Source: Cobetia sp. cqz5-12 (GTDB lineage: Bacteria; Pseudomonadota; Gammaproteobacteria; Pseudomonadales; Halomonadaceae). From it: DNA of 64,000 bases. A program made the translations under genes and the position numbers. The notes under the pieces are model-generated. The model was given only the letters and a program-made list of their open reading frames with translations. It made no database searches and was not told where the DNA came from. This document shows, piece by piece, positions 25,692 through 35,106 of this stretch. Position 1 is the stretch's first letter. Each line of letters starts with the position of its first letter. The stretch is from assembly GCF_016495405.1 (NCBI RefSeq), contig NZ_CP044522.1, positions 1,860,001-1,924,000 of the forward strand, in the 5' to 3' direction.

Positions 25692-28169
25692 GTGCCAGAG
25701 GCCGCATCCGAAGATCCCCGCCAAGCTCCTGTAGAACTTCATGGCTTCCTGCTGACACGCCATTGGCGGGACACGTCAGAGGGGGTGGTGATCAGCTTCT
25801 GGATTCGCACAGAGAAAGGCGCCGTTCGTGTCGAATGTGCACCGCAGGACGTCGTCGCTTTCCTGCCGGCTGAACAGCAGGTTCTCGCACAGACCCTAGT
25901 CGGCTTTCAGGCGGGAGCTGAACTGCGCCCCCTTGCGCTCGAAGATTTTCAACACCGTCCTGTGGTGGGGCTCTACTGCCGTGAATACCGCATGCTGTTG
26001 CAGCTGACTCGTCGCCTGAAGGCCATCGGCGTCGATGTCTATGAAGCGGATGTGCGCCCGCCTGATCGCTACCTGATGGAGCGTTTCATCACGGCAGGCG
26101 TCACGGTACGCGGCGAGCGAAAACCGGATGGAAGCCTGCTTGACGCCCGGCTGGTGCCGCTTGACGGCTATCGTCCTCCGCTACGCTGGGCATCGCTGGA
26201 CATCGAGACCGATGCCCGGGGCAATCTGTATTCCATCGCGCTTGAAGGTTGCGGGCAGCGTCAGGTGTACATGCTGGGCCCTCCCAATGGGGAGAAGAGC
26301 GCCAGCCGCGATTTCTCGCTGGAATACCGCGATAGTCGACGTGGGTTGCTCCAGGCGCTGATCGACTGGATGACCCTGCATGACCCTGATGTCATCATCG
26401 GCTGGAATGTCATCCAGTTCGATCTGCGCATGCTGGTGCGGTTGTCAGAGGCCGAAGGCCTGCCCCTGCGACTGGGACGTGATGGCGGCGTGATGCAGTG
26501 GCGGTCACATTCCCGTCAGGACGACCATTTCTTCGCCGAGATCCCCGGCCGCTGGGTGGTGGATGGCATCGAGGCGCTCAAGTCTGCCTTCTGGCATTTC
26601 GAGTCGTTCAGCCTCGAGAATGTCTCGCGAGAGCTGTTGCAGGAAGGCAAGGCCATTGATGACCCCTATGGCCGGCTGGACGAGATTCTGCGCATGTTCG
26701 CCGAGGACAAGCCGTCTCTGGCGCGCTACAACCTCAAGGACTGTGAGCTTGTCACGCGTATCTTCGCGAAGACGCGGCTGATGGAATTTCTGCTCGCACG
26801 GGCCAGTGTCACCGGACTTGAGACGGATCGCAGCGGTGGCTCGGTGGCTGCCTTCACGCATCTGTATCTGCCGAGATTGCACCGGCTGGGCAAGGTCGCG
26901 CCCAACCTGGGGGACGTGGTGGGAGAGGACAGCCCCGGCGGCTTCGTGATGGATTCCCGGCCCGGCCTCTATGACTCGGTGCTGGTGCTGGATTTCAAGA
27001 GCCTGTATCCCTCCATCATCCGGACGTTTCTGATCGACCCGCTCGGGCTGATCGAAGGTCTGCGTGAGTCGAACGTGACCGCTGAAGATACCGTCCCCGG
27101 CTTTCTCGGCGCACAGTTCTCACGCGACAGGCATTGCCTGCCCGCCATCGTCGCGGATATCTGGCAGGCGCGGGACGTTGCACGTGCGGCGGGCGATGTG
27201 CCGCTGACCCAGGCACTCAAGATCATCATGAATGCCTTCTACGGCGTACTGGGGTCACGCGGTTGCCGATTCTTCGACCCGCGTCTGGCCTCATCGATCA
27301 CCCGCCGTGGCCACCAGATCATCCAGCAGACAGTCGAGTTGATCGAGGCGCGCGGCTACACCGTCATCTATGGCGACACCGATTCCACCTTCGTGTGGCT
27401 TGGCAGTGCGCATGACGAGGAGAAAGCCGCTGAGATCGGCCGCGAACTGGCAGCCCATGTCACGGACTGGTGGCGACAGCATCTCAAGGAGACGCTGAAT
27501 CTCGAGAGTGCATTGGAACTTCAGTTCGAGACCCATTATCAGCGTTTCGTGATGCCGACCATTCGTGGCGCCGAGGAGGGCAGCAAGAAGCGCTACGCCG
27601 GGCTGCAGCACAAGAGTGGTACGGGTGACGGGAAGACTGACCAGACAGAGCTGGTGTTCAAGGGGCTTGAATCCGTGCGCTCTGATTGGACGCAACTTGC
27701 CAAGACATTCCAGCAAGGACTCTATCGTCGCATCTTCGAAGGCCAGCCCTATCAGGATTACCTGAAAGGCTATGTGCAGGACTATCTGCAGCGTCATGTC
27801 GAGAATGAACGGCTCGGAGATGGCCCGACATCTGCACGACAGCTTGCCGATATCGAAGCGCTGACCTATCGCAAACGTCTGCGGCGCAAGCTCGACGACT
27901 ATCAGCGCAATGTGCCGCCTCATGTGCGCGCAGCGCGCCTGGCAGATGACGAGAACCGCCGACGCGGACTGCCACTGCGCTACCAGCGCGGAGGTTGGAT
28001 CCGCTACGTGATGACCACCGCCGGGCCAGAACCGATCGAGTATCTGCGCTCGCCCATCGATGTGGAGCACTATCTCAGCCGTCAGCTGAAACCGATCGCC
28101 GATGGGATCCTGCCGTTCGTGGGAGATGATTTCGATCGTCTGCTGGATCGTCAGTTGTCGCTATGGTGA
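25692..28169 (+). CDS. polB: DNA polymerase II (family B)
   Basis: 825-residue repair polymerase used in translesion and restart synthesis. Proofreading exonuclease motifs are visible (SLDIETDA near 168, NVIQFDLRML near 240, YNLKDCELV near 345), then polymerase motifs A (LDFKSLYPSII, ~433), B (IMNAFYGVLG) and C (YGDTDSTFV, ~559). Alignment from memory with E. coli PolB starts at GFLLTRHWRD, so I place the start at GTG 25692, with AAGG 7 nt upstream, rather than the far upstream in-frame ATGs (25473, 25593), which run into the divergent cyclase. E. coli polB is SOS-controlled; no good LexA box is seen here. Confidence 0.93.
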   Translation: MPEAASEDPRQAPVELHGFLLTRHWRDTSEGVVISFWIRTEKGAVRVECAPQDVVAFLPAEQQVLAQTLVGFQAGAELRPLALEDFQHRPVVGLYCREYRMLLQLTRRLKAIGVDVYEADVRPPDRYLMERFITAGVTVRGERKPDGSLLDARLVPLDGYRPPLRWASLDIETDARGNLYSIALEGCGQRQVYMLGPPNGEKSASRDFSLEYRDSRRGLLQALIDWMTLHDPDVIIGWNVIQFDLRMLVRLSEAEGLPLRLGRDGGVMQWRSHSRQDDHFFAEIPGRWVVDGIEALKSAFWHFESFSLENVSRELLQEGKAIDDPYGRLDEILRMFAEDKPSLARYNLKDCELVTRIFAKTRLMEFLLARASVTGLETDRSGGSVAAFTHLYLPRLHRLGKVAPNLGDVVGEDSPGGFVMDSRPGLYDSVLVLDFKSLYPSIIRTFLIDPLGLIEGLRESNVTAEDTVPGFLGAQFSRDRHCLPAIVADIWQARDVARAAGDVPLTQALKIIMNAFYGVLGSRGCRFFDPRLASSITRRGHQIIQQTVELIEARGYTVIYGDTDSTFVWLGSAHDEEKAAEIGRELAAHVTDWWRQHLKETLNLESALELQFETHYQRFVMPTIRGAEEGSKKRYAGLQHKSGTGDGKTDQTELVFKGLESVRSDWTQLAKTFQQGLYRRIFEGQPYQDYLKGYVQDYLQRHVENERLGDGPTSARQLADIEALTYRKRLRRKLDDYQRNVPPHVRAARLADDENRRRGLPLRYQRGGWIRYVMTTAGPEPIEYLRSPIDVEHYLSRQLKPIADGILPFVGDDFDRLLDRQLSLW

Positions 28170-28184
28170 CGCTTGTTACGTAGT

Positions 28185-28203
28185 GATAATCCTTCTCATT
28201 ATT
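28185..28203 (+). promoter_or_regulatory. Probable Fur box
   Basis: GATAATCCTTCTCATTATT matches 14 of 19 consensus positions, with intact outer hexamers (GATAAT and CATTAT). It lies 73 bp before the ABC exporter start and fits iron repression of the exporter and possibly the receptor after it. Confidence 0.7.
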
Positions 28204-28275
28204 TCTTGCATTAATGTATGTTCGACGTAAGATCCTCTCTCGGTGCAGCCATCAGGCCTGCACAGCAGTCTTGTG

Positions 28276-30069
28276 ATGGCGATCAGCTCGCCAGAATATC
28301 CGGGAGCAGGTGTGACGTTATTGAAAGTGGTTCTTGCCCATTATCGCTGGTCCTTTGTTGGCGTGATGCTTCTCAGTCTTGCCAGCGCGGGACTGGGTAT
28401 CGGTGTCATCGCCTATATCAACCAGCGACTCATCACACATGCTGATTCCGTCCCCCTGGATGAAGGGCTTGCGGCCCATGTCGGGGTGCTTCCGGAGTTT
28501 CTCGGACTGATTCTGCTGTTGCTGGCGATCACCCTGGGGGCACAGCTGGCGTTGACGACGCTGGGGCATCATTTCGTGCACGGACTGCGCGGGCGTCTGG
28601 TCAAGCAGATTCTCGATACCGATATCGAGCGGCTCGAGCAGCTGGGCAGTGCCAATCTGCTGGCGAGTCTGTCCAGTGACATCCGCAACATCACCCTGGC
28701 GTTCGTGCGCCTGCCCGAACTGGTGCAGGGCATCGTGCTGACCCTGGGGGCCGTGTTCTATCTTGGCTGGCTATCCCCCGGCATGATGCTGGTCACTGCC
28801 ATCTGGGTGACCTTGACCATCATGGGGGGCAGCTGGCTGGTCACGCGAGTCTATCGCCACCTGGCCGAGGTGCGAGAAGCGGAGAGTCGCCTTTACGCCG
28901 ACTATGAGGCGGTCATCGATGGTCGCAAGGAACTGGCGCTCAATCGACCCCGTGCGCGTGACTATTTCGACACCCGCTACAGCGTCAATGCCCGCGAGTA
29001 TCGTCACCACGTCGTGCGTGCCGATACCTACCACCTGAGCGCCGTCAACTTCTCCAATATCATGATGCTGGGTGCCATCGGCATCGTCTTCTATCTGGCC
29101 AATGGCCTGGGGTGGGCCAGTGGTGAGGTCGCCGCGACCTTTTCCCTGACGCTTCTCTTCCTGCGCACGCCGCTGATTCAGGCAGTAGGCGCATTGCCGA
29201 CTCTGCTGGGGGCGGATGTGGCCTTCGCCAAGCTGCGCAAGCTGGCACTGGCTCCGGTCAACGCCGATTTCGCGTCTCCTCAAGATGTGCAGCCTCAGGC
29301 ACAGGCATCAGCCGCAGACACGTCGGCCGAGTCTGGCTGGCAGACCCTGAGTCTGCAGAGTGTCTGCTTTCGCTATGGCAGTCACGAGAATAGCGAGCGG
29401 AGCGCACAGCAGGGCAGTCAACAGGCCTTCTCGGTCGGCCCGCTGGATCTCACCCTCAGGCGCGGGGAGCTGGTGTTTCTGATCGGCGGCAACGGCAGTG
29501 GCAAGTCGACTCTGGCCAAGCTCTTGACCGGTCTCTATCAGCCGACATCAGGCTCACTTCTGCGCGATGGGCGCCCGATTCAGGCGCATGAGCGGGAAGG
29601 TTGGCGTCAGCAGTTCTCGGCAGTCTTCACCGATTTCCATCAGTTCGATCGTCTGCTGGGGCCGACCGGCGAGCCGGCGGACCCGGCACTCATCGCACAG
29701 TGGATGGACTATCTGCAGATGCGAGAGAAGCTGATGCTGGACGGAAATCGCATCGTCAATACGGAGCTGTCGCAGGGACAACGCAAGCGACTGGCGCTGT
29801 TGATGGCCGTGGCCGAGTGTCGTGACATCCTGTTGCTGGATGAATGGGCGGCAGATCAGGACCCGCAGTTCCGTCGTATCTTCTATCGTGATCTGTTGCC
29901 GCGTCTGCGCGAGATGGGCAAGACGGTCTTTGCCATCAGTCACGATGATCATTATTTCGAGCAGGCGGACCGATTGTTCGAGATGCGTGCCGGCAAGCTG
30001 CAGGAGTTGTCGGGCGCCCAGCGCGATCGCATCAGTCAGGATGCCGTCGCGCGTCTGGATGAAGCCTGA
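28276..30069 (+). CDS. SyrD/PvdE-type cyclic peptide ABC exporter
   Basis: 597-residue fused permease-ATPase of the SyrD/PvdE/YojI family, which exports siderophore or lipopeptide intermediates from the cytoplasm. Six membrane helices lie in residues 10-300, then an ATPase with Walker [10 protein letters not shown] (~403), signature LSQGQRKRL and Walker [14 protein letters not shown]. The last deviates from DEP: Trp replaces Pro, as is usual in this family. Start uncertain: ATG 28276, GTG 28243 or GTG 28312. Preceded by a Fur box and followed by a siderophore receptor; no peptide synthetase is present. Confidence 0.85.
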   Translation: MAISSPEYPGAGVTLLKVVLAHYRWSFVGVMLLSLASAGLGIGVIAYINQRLITHADSVPLDEGLAAHVGVLPEFLGLILLLLAITLGAQLALTTLGHHFVHGLRGRLVKQILDTDIERLEQLGSANLLASLSSDIRNITLAFVRLPELVQGIVLTLGAVFYLGWLSPGMMLVTAIWVTLTIMGGSWLVTRVYRHLAEVREAESRLYADYEAVIDGRKELALNRPRARDYFDTRYSVNAREYRHHVVRADTYHLSAVNFSNIMMLGAIGIVFYLANGLGWASGEVAATFSLTLLFLRTPLIQAVGALPTLLGADVAFAKLRKLALAPVNADFASPQDVQPQAQASAADTSAESGWQTLSLQSVCFRYGSHENSERSAQQGSQQAFSVGPLDLTLRRGELVFLIGGNGSGKSTLAKLLTGLYQPTSGSLLRDGRPIQAHEREGWRQQFSAVFTDFHQFDRLLGPTGEPADPALIAQWMDYLQMREKLMLDGNRIVNTELSQGQRKRLALLMAVAECRDILLLDEWAADQDPQFRRIFYRDLLPRLREMGKTVFAISHDDHYFEQADRLFEMRAGKLQELSGAQRDRISQDAVARLDEA

Positions 30070-30429
30070 AACAACCCGTTCGGGCTGGCGGAAGGGGCGG
30101 CTGCGGGATGCCGCGGTCGCTCATTTCCGCCGACATCACCAGACAGGCAGTGGCAGGACGTGAGCCCAGGAGCCGGACTCATGTGATGGGCCAGGGAGGA
30201 TACCCACGGCAGCAGGCTTCACGACTTACGCTGCTGCAGTGTGGTGACACGCGCGATTCTCGGGATTGCAGGCAGGATCTCCATGAAATGGCGGGCCATC
30301 ATGATCGATGAAAGATAAATACGAATCATCCTGATTCCTTTCCGTATTCGATATCAGCGTGCCAGTGAGATGCGCATCGAGACGGAAGGGGAGATTGACC
30401 ACACAACGATCGTTGCAAGGGAACACGAC
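30070..30429. other. 360-bp gap between exporter and receptor genes
   Basis: No credible gene. It holds the palindrome at 30323-30337 and the receptor leader. No T-rich terminator is seen after the exporter, so read-through into the receptor is possible. Confidence 0.5.
30323..30337. promoter_or_regulatory. Palindrome GAATCA-TCC-TGATTC upstream of receptor
   Basis: Perfect 6-bp arms with a 3-bp centre, 93 bp upstream of the receptor ATG. The overlapping 19-mer from 30318 matches the Fur consensus at only 11 positions, so it may be a weak Fur site or another operator. Confidence 0.4.
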
Positions 30430-32493
30430 ATGTCCAGATACCCAACATCACGGCAGGCACCTGTCCGGCCGGCACTCACCCCCCTGTCACATGCCATACG
30501 ACTCTGTCTCGCGGCGGGGCTCCTGTCACAGTCGGCCAGCGTGCTGGCCGCCGAGACCGATGACACCCTGGTCGTGGTCGGCACGGCACTGAAAGTCGAT
30601 GCGCCGCTGGTGGAAACGCCGCGTCCGGTCTCGACGGTCAATCGCGAAGAGCTCGACACGCGCAACGTCCAGCAGCTCGATGAAACCTTCCGTTACCGTG
30701 CCGGCGTCCTGTCTGGCCATTATGGGTCAGACAACAATACCGACTGGTTCAAGGTGCGAGGCTTTGATCAATCCACCTATCAGGATGGCCTGCGCATCTA
30801 CCGTGAAGGCTTCTATCAGTGGTTGCCGGAGACCTGGGGGCTGGAGCGCGTCGATCTGTTCAAGGGGCCTTCTTCCATCCTTTACGGGGAGGCGCCTCCC
30901 GGCGGATTGATCAACGCCATCAGCAAGCGCCCCACCGATGAGCCGCAGAGCGAGATTCAGATTCAGGTCGGCAATCGCGGTCTGCGCCAGACGGGGCTCG
31001 ATACCAGTGGCTATCTGAGCGATGACGGCGACGTACGCTATCGGCTGGTCGGGTTGTACCGCGAACGTGATGGGGATCTCGATCACACCGAGAACGAGCG
31101 CTACTACTTCGCGCCGAGCCTGACCTGGGACATCTCGGATGCAACCCAGCTGACGCTGCTCGCCAGCCTCCAGAAGGATGATGGCGTGCCCACCAATGCC
31201 TTCAAGCTGGCCTATGGCACCGTGGACGATACGCCGTTCGGCAAGGTGGACCCCCAGACCAACTACAGCGAGCCGGGGTATGACAAGGATGAGCGTACCC
31301 AGACCTCCCTGGGCTATGAGCTGCGCCACCAGCTGAACGACACCTGGGCGCTGGAGCAGGATTTCCGCTATAGCCAGCTGGATCTCGACCTGATCAGCAG
31401 CTACATCCTCTATCAGTCCTCGGCGCGCGAGGGACAGCGGGGGCTGCTGTACCGCGAGGGCACCATCGACAGCTATACCGTCGACAACCGTGCCATCGGC
31501 AAATGGTATGGCGAGCGCACCGAGAACACCTTGCTGCTGGGCGTGGATTATCAGAATCTCAGCCTGTCCGGCAAGGAAGCGGATGACTATGCCTTCGGCG
31601 ATCCGATCGATCTGTTCGACCCGCAATACGGGAATTACACCGCCTTGAGCGATGATCAGATCACGCGGCGCGATATCGACAAGGAGCAGATCGGCCTCTA
31701 CGTGCAGGATCAGCTGCGCATCGATGACAAGTGGGTACTGCTGGCGGGGGTGCGTTACGACCAGGCCGAGACCGAGAACGTCAATCAGTCCACCGGTACC
31801 CGCGAGCGCTCCGATGATGACGAGATCAGCTGGTCGGGTGGGGTGATGTATCTCAGTGACTTCGGCCTCAACCCCTACCTGAGCTATACCGAATCCTTCG
31901 AGCCGATCAGCGCCGTGGATGATGGCGGCTCTCTGTACGAGCCCCGCGAAGGTCGCCAGTGGGAGCTGGGCGCCAAGTATCAGCCCGCCGGCTGGGATGG
32001 CTACGTGACGGCGGCTGTCTTTGACCTCACCGAAGACAATACGCTGGTCACCACCGGCGGTGTCCAGGTGCAGGAGGGCGAGCGCCAGTCGCGTGGCTTC
32101 GAGCTGGAAATGGTCGGTTATCTGACGGACCACCTCAAGCTGACCTCGGCGTATACCTATACCGATGCACGCCTGGAAGACGATGTGCGTGCGCCGCTGA
32201 TACCGCGCCACCAGGCTTCCAGCTGGCTGGATTACGCCTTCGAAAGTGGCACTCTGGATGGCCTGCGTCTTGGGGCGGGGGCCCGTTATGTCGGTGAATC
32301 GGTGGATGGCGAGACCACCGTCTCCGACTATCTGCTGTTCGACGCGATGGTGGGGTATGACTTCACCCGCGAGCTGAGCGCTCAGGTCAATGTCAGCAAC
32401 CTCACTGACAAGGAATATGTCGCCAGCTGCAGCTACTGGTGCTACTACGGGGAATCCCGCAGCATCATCGGCAGTCTGAGCTATCGCTTCTGA
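30430..32493 (+). CDS. TonB-dependent ferric siderophore receptor (FhuA/FhuE-like)
   Basis: 687-residue outer-membrane receptor. Signal peptide about 1-41 (ending VLAA), TonB box at 45-51 (DTLVVVG), plug with VRGF at 109-112 and LFKGPSSILYGEAPPGG at 143-159, then barrel ending YRF. The late segment YVASCSYWCYYGE followed by a basic SIIGSLSYR end is typical of hydroxamate and ferrichrome receptors (FhuA, FcuA, FhuE). ATG 30430 has AAGGGA upstream; an earlier in-frame start adds 20 polar residues before the signal. It probably works with the exporter just upstream. Confidence 0.9.
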   Translation: MSRYPTSRQAPVRPALTPLSHAIRLCLAAGLLSQSASVLAAETDDTLVVVGTALKVDAPLVETPRPVSTVNREELDTRNVQQLDETFRYRAGVLSGHYGSDNNTDWFKVRGFDQSTYQDGLRIYREGFYQWLPETWGLERVDLFKGPSSILYGEAPPGGLINAISKRPTDEPQSEIQIQVGNRGLRQTGLDTSGYLSDDGDVRYRLVGLYRERDGDLDHTENERYYFAPSLTWDISDATQLTLLASLQKDDGVPTNAFKLAYGTVDDTPFGKVDPQTNYSEPGYDKDERTQTSLGYELRHQLNDTWALEQDFRYSQLDLDLISSYILYQSSAREGQRGLLYREGTIDSYTVDNRAIGKWYGERTENTLLLGVDYQNLSLSGKEADDYAFGDPIDLFDPQYGNYTALSDDQITRRDIDKEQIGLYVQDQLRIDDKWVLLAGVRYDQAETENVNQSTGTRERSDDDEISWSGGVMYLSDFGLNPYLSYTESFEPISAVDDGGSLYEPREGRQWELGAKYQPAGWDGYVTAAVFDLTEDNTLVTTGGVQVQEGERQSRGFELEMVGYLTDHLKLTSAYTYTDARLEDDVRAPLIPRHQASSWLDYAFESGTLDGLRLGAGARYVGESVDGETTVSDYLLFDAMVGYDFTRELSAQVNVSNLTDKEYVASCSYWCYYGESRSIIGSLSYRF

Positions 32494-32524
32494 TCCCTGG
32501 CGCCTTTGCATCACGTCCTTTTGA

Positions 32525-32566
32525 ACGACAACGCCCCGCAGGCAGCAGCCTGCGGGGCGTTGTCGT
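32525..32566. terminator. Intrinsic hairpin after siderophore receptor
   Basis: Perfect 19-bp arms ACGACAACGCCCCGCAGGC / GCCTGCGGGGCGTTGTCGT with loop AGCA. Few T residues follow, but the position between convergent genes supports termination. Confidence 0.75.
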
Positions 32567-32626
32567 GTCTGGCCGGGTATCACCTTCCTTCCCGTCATGG
32601 GGGCTGTTGTCACCCCGTGTCGCCGT

Positions 32627-33793
32627 CTACATCAATGCCAGATGGTTGTCCCAGTGGGTATTGGCCAGGCGCACCGGCCCCAGTACCGGCAGGCCATCTT
32701 CATCGATCAGCAGCCATTCCCCACGTCCATTGCTGACCACGAACCCCGCGGGAGTCTCCTGCGTCGCCGGTACCGCCAGCACCCCGGCGCAATCGGCAAA
32801 GTCCAGCGTGGTCTCAAGCTCACCGGTCTCGAGGTTCCACAACGTGATCAAGTTGCCGCGGGGCACGGTGGCGACGGCCAGGTGGCCCTGGGGGGCGATG
32901 GCGATGCTCGCGATGTACTGCTTGAACTGGGGGACGTATTCCCGTGGTAGCGGCAATTCCTGCAGGGTCTCGCTGGCGGGGCGCTTCATCACCACCAAGG
33001 GGTGATGGTCCGAGGCAGGCCCCTGATACTGATACCCCGCGACGATGGTGCCATCACGGCTGACATCCAGGTGTCGCAATGACAACTGGTGATGCGATGG
33101 CTCGCCTTGCCAGCGAATCTCGCCCGACACGCGATCCAGCAGCGTCAGATTGGGCTGCATCGACTCCAGATTGAGCTTCACGCGCCCGGTCTCCGGGCGC
33201 GTGAGAATTCCGCCATTGGCGATGATCAGATGCTGGCCATCCGGGTGCAGGCGAATCTCGTGCGGGCCGATCCCGCCACTGGCGAACTCGCCGAGTCGCG
33301 CGAAGTCGCGATGCATGTCGTAGATCCCGATACGGCCTTCCCCGGAGGTGATGGCGTTCTCGGTGGTGTAGAGCAGACCACCGTCCGGGCTGAACACGCC
33401 GTGCCCATAGAAGTGGCGGTCTGGTGCAGCTTCGAGGCGCGTGATCCGCTCTCCGCTCTCGAGATCGAAGACATTGATTTCCGTGCCCGGGCGACGGGCG
33501 AAGATCAACGCCCACGGCTTGTGAGGATGACGGGTGGCGCCGTGGGCACGCTCCTTGATGGGCTGACGCCAGCGTTCCACGCCGCGGTAGCTGGTGCAGC
33601 TGGCAAAGTGCTGTCCCGTGTCATCGTCACAGGCCGAGATGGCCACTCCCAGCGGGGCACGCCCCTGGGCACTGGCGGCATTGTTGCCACCGGCCAGTGC
33701 TGCGCCGCCGGGTAACCCCAGCAGTGGGGTGCAGGCCAACGCCTTGAGCAGCCGACGGCGCTGACGTGCCTCCGCAGGATGGGTATCCAGCAT
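32627..33793 (-). CDS. DUF1513 family periplasmic protein
   Basis: 388-residue protein with a twin-arginine-like signal (RQRRRLLKALACTPLLGL) and a WD-like beta-propeller pattern over the rest (GHGVFSPDGGLLYTTEN, IGPHEIRLHPDGQHL). DUF1513 proteins form the last gene of iron-regulated imelysin operons, e.g. PA4373 in P. aeruginosa; function unknown. ATG 33793 preferred because it starts the signal; an earlier ATG at 33841 overlaps the preceding gene. Confidence 0.85.
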   Translation of the reverse strand: MLDTHPAEARQRRRLLKALACTPLLGLPGGAALAGGNNAASAQGRAPLGVAISACDDDTGQHFASCTSYRGVERWRQPIKERAHGATRHPHKPWALIFARRPGTEINVFDLESGERITRLEAAPDRHFYGHGVFSPDGGLLYTTENAITSGEGRIGIYDMHRDFARLGEFASGGIGPHEIRLHPDGQHLIIANGGILTRPETGRVKLNLESMQPNLTLLDRVSGEIRWQGEPSHHQLSLRHLDVSRDGTIVAGYQYQGPASDHHPLVVMKRPASETLQELPLPREYVPQFKQYIASIAIAPQGHLAVATVPRGNLITLWNLETGELETTLDFADCAGVLAVPATQETPAGFVVSNGRGEWLLIDEDGLPVLGPVRLANTHWDNHLALM

Positions 33794-33830
33794 GCCATGT
33801 CCTGTTTTGCTCACGTGCTTCACTCCCGAA

Positions 33831-34994
33831 TCAATCACCATCGGTGCTGTTGAAGCCCAGAGACAGCCCGAGTGCCGGGTTGAGCGTGTCAGCGAAGCCC
33901 GCCTGTAGGGTCTCGAGGTGGATCATGGCCTGCTGCAGATCGCCATTGCGCGGGTCGTCACGCAAGATGCCAGCAAGATCCGCCGGCAGGGCGGCGAAGG
34001 CGTCACGCGCGTCGGCAAAATCTCCGGTGATGGAGGCCACCATGCGTGGGTCGACCTGCTGATTCAGATAGCCATGAATGCCTGCGACCTCGTCATTGCC
34101 GAGCCAGAGCGTCTCCATCATCGCAAGCGTCGCCCCGATGTTGGCAAGTCCCATGCCGCCACGCCAGGACTCTGCCGCGTAGGGGTTGGCCGTGCCGCCG
34201 TTGTCGAGCCCGATCGGGCGGCGCAGCTTGCGGTCCTTGATGGCCTCAAGCTGGACGGTCATCGCGCGCACCAGGGAAAGCACGGCGTCACGCGGATCGC
34301 TGAAAGCGCCTGTGCCTTCGGCCAGTTGTGGCGCGAACTGCTGCCACTCTTCAAGCAGCGTCTTGCCGGTGTTGGCGGCATAGGCGGTGTTGGCCGTCAT
34401 CAGCTCGCAGCGACGAGTATCGGCGGTGAGGGGGGAGTCGGCGTAGCGTGCATCGAAGAGCTGATATTCCACACTGCCCAGCCCCTGCATGACGATGGAT
34501 TGCTCGGCCAGGCTCGCGGCCGTGATCGGGGCATCACCAGCGAGCAGGGCGCGTGTCTTGCCTGAGACGAGATCCTTCTTGTCCGGCCAGAAATACAATT
34601 GCCACTGACGGGAATTCTGCAGGATGGGGCCCATCTCGACCCAGTTGACCTGATTCAGCCCCAGCATGGCGCTGCGCCAATCTTCCTTTAGGGTTTCGAG
34701 GGTGATGCTACTCTCGGCGGAGCAGAACGCTTGAGTGTGCTGCGAGAGCTGCACCAGACGGTTGGCGAGTTGTTGATGTGCTTCGCTCAGAGTGTCAGCG
34801 GCAAACTGACTGACGGCATCCGCTCTGGCGACGTCTTTGTTGGCGTCAGAAGAATTCGTCGCCGCCAGTGTGCTCGTCGACAACAGCGCGGCGCCCAGCA
34901 GTGTCATGCCGCTGGCCAACTGGGCCAGGGGCGAGGTCTTGCACTGGGCAGGTTTCATCGGGGTTGCAGCTGGGGTGAAGAAGTCGCGGGGCAT
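33831..34994 (-). CDS. Imelysin-like protein lacking the motif histidine
   Basis: 387-residue periplasmic or lipid-free exported protein (signal about 14-45, ending LAA) with the all-helical imelysin fold. At the place of the family motif GxHxxE it reads GLGSVE (171-176), so the Glu is kept but the His is Gly. A Cys at 196-199 and a later basic segment are present. It corresponds to PA4372 by position. ATG 34994 has AAGGA upstream. Probably a partner of the canonical imelysin two genes upstream. Confidence 0.82.
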   Translation of the reverse strand: MPRDFFTPAATPMKPAQCKTSPLAQLASGMTLLGAALLSTSTLAATNSSDANKDVARADAVSQFAADTLSEAHQQLANRLVQLSQHTQAFCSAESSITLETLKEDWRSAMLGLNQVNWVEMGPILQNSRQWQLYFWPDKKDLVSGKTRALLAGDAPITAASLAEQSIVMQGLGSVEYQLFDARYADSPLTADTRRCELMTANTAYAANTGKTLLEEWQQFAPQLAEGTGAFSDPRDAVLSLVRAMTVQLEAIKDRKLRRPIGLDNGGTANPYAAESWRGGMGLANIGATLAMMETLWLGNDEVAGIHGYLNQQVDPRMVASITGDFADARDAFAALPADLAGILRDDPRNGDLQQAMIHLETLQAGFADTLNPALGLSLGFNSTDGD

Positions 34995-35040
34995 GAACGG
35001 GTATTCCTTGTCATAGTCGGCTAGCGGAAGAGACTGGGCA

Positions 35041-35106
35041 GAGTTCAGACCCAGAGAACCAGAGCCAGAGATCCAGAGCCAGAGTTCAGAGTCAGAGATC
35101 AGAGCG
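35041..35106. repeat. CCAGAG-type hexamer repeats
   Basis: About eight copies of [CT]CAGAG with short spacers lie between the imelysin-like gene and the oxidoreductase stop, running into its last codons. Low-complexity DNA likely to vary. Confidence 0.6.

Noticed and set aside
30727..32613. 628-aa open frame antisense to the second receptor
   Set aside because: Shadow of a well-supported receptor; composition is His/Gln/Val-biased as expected for antisense reading.
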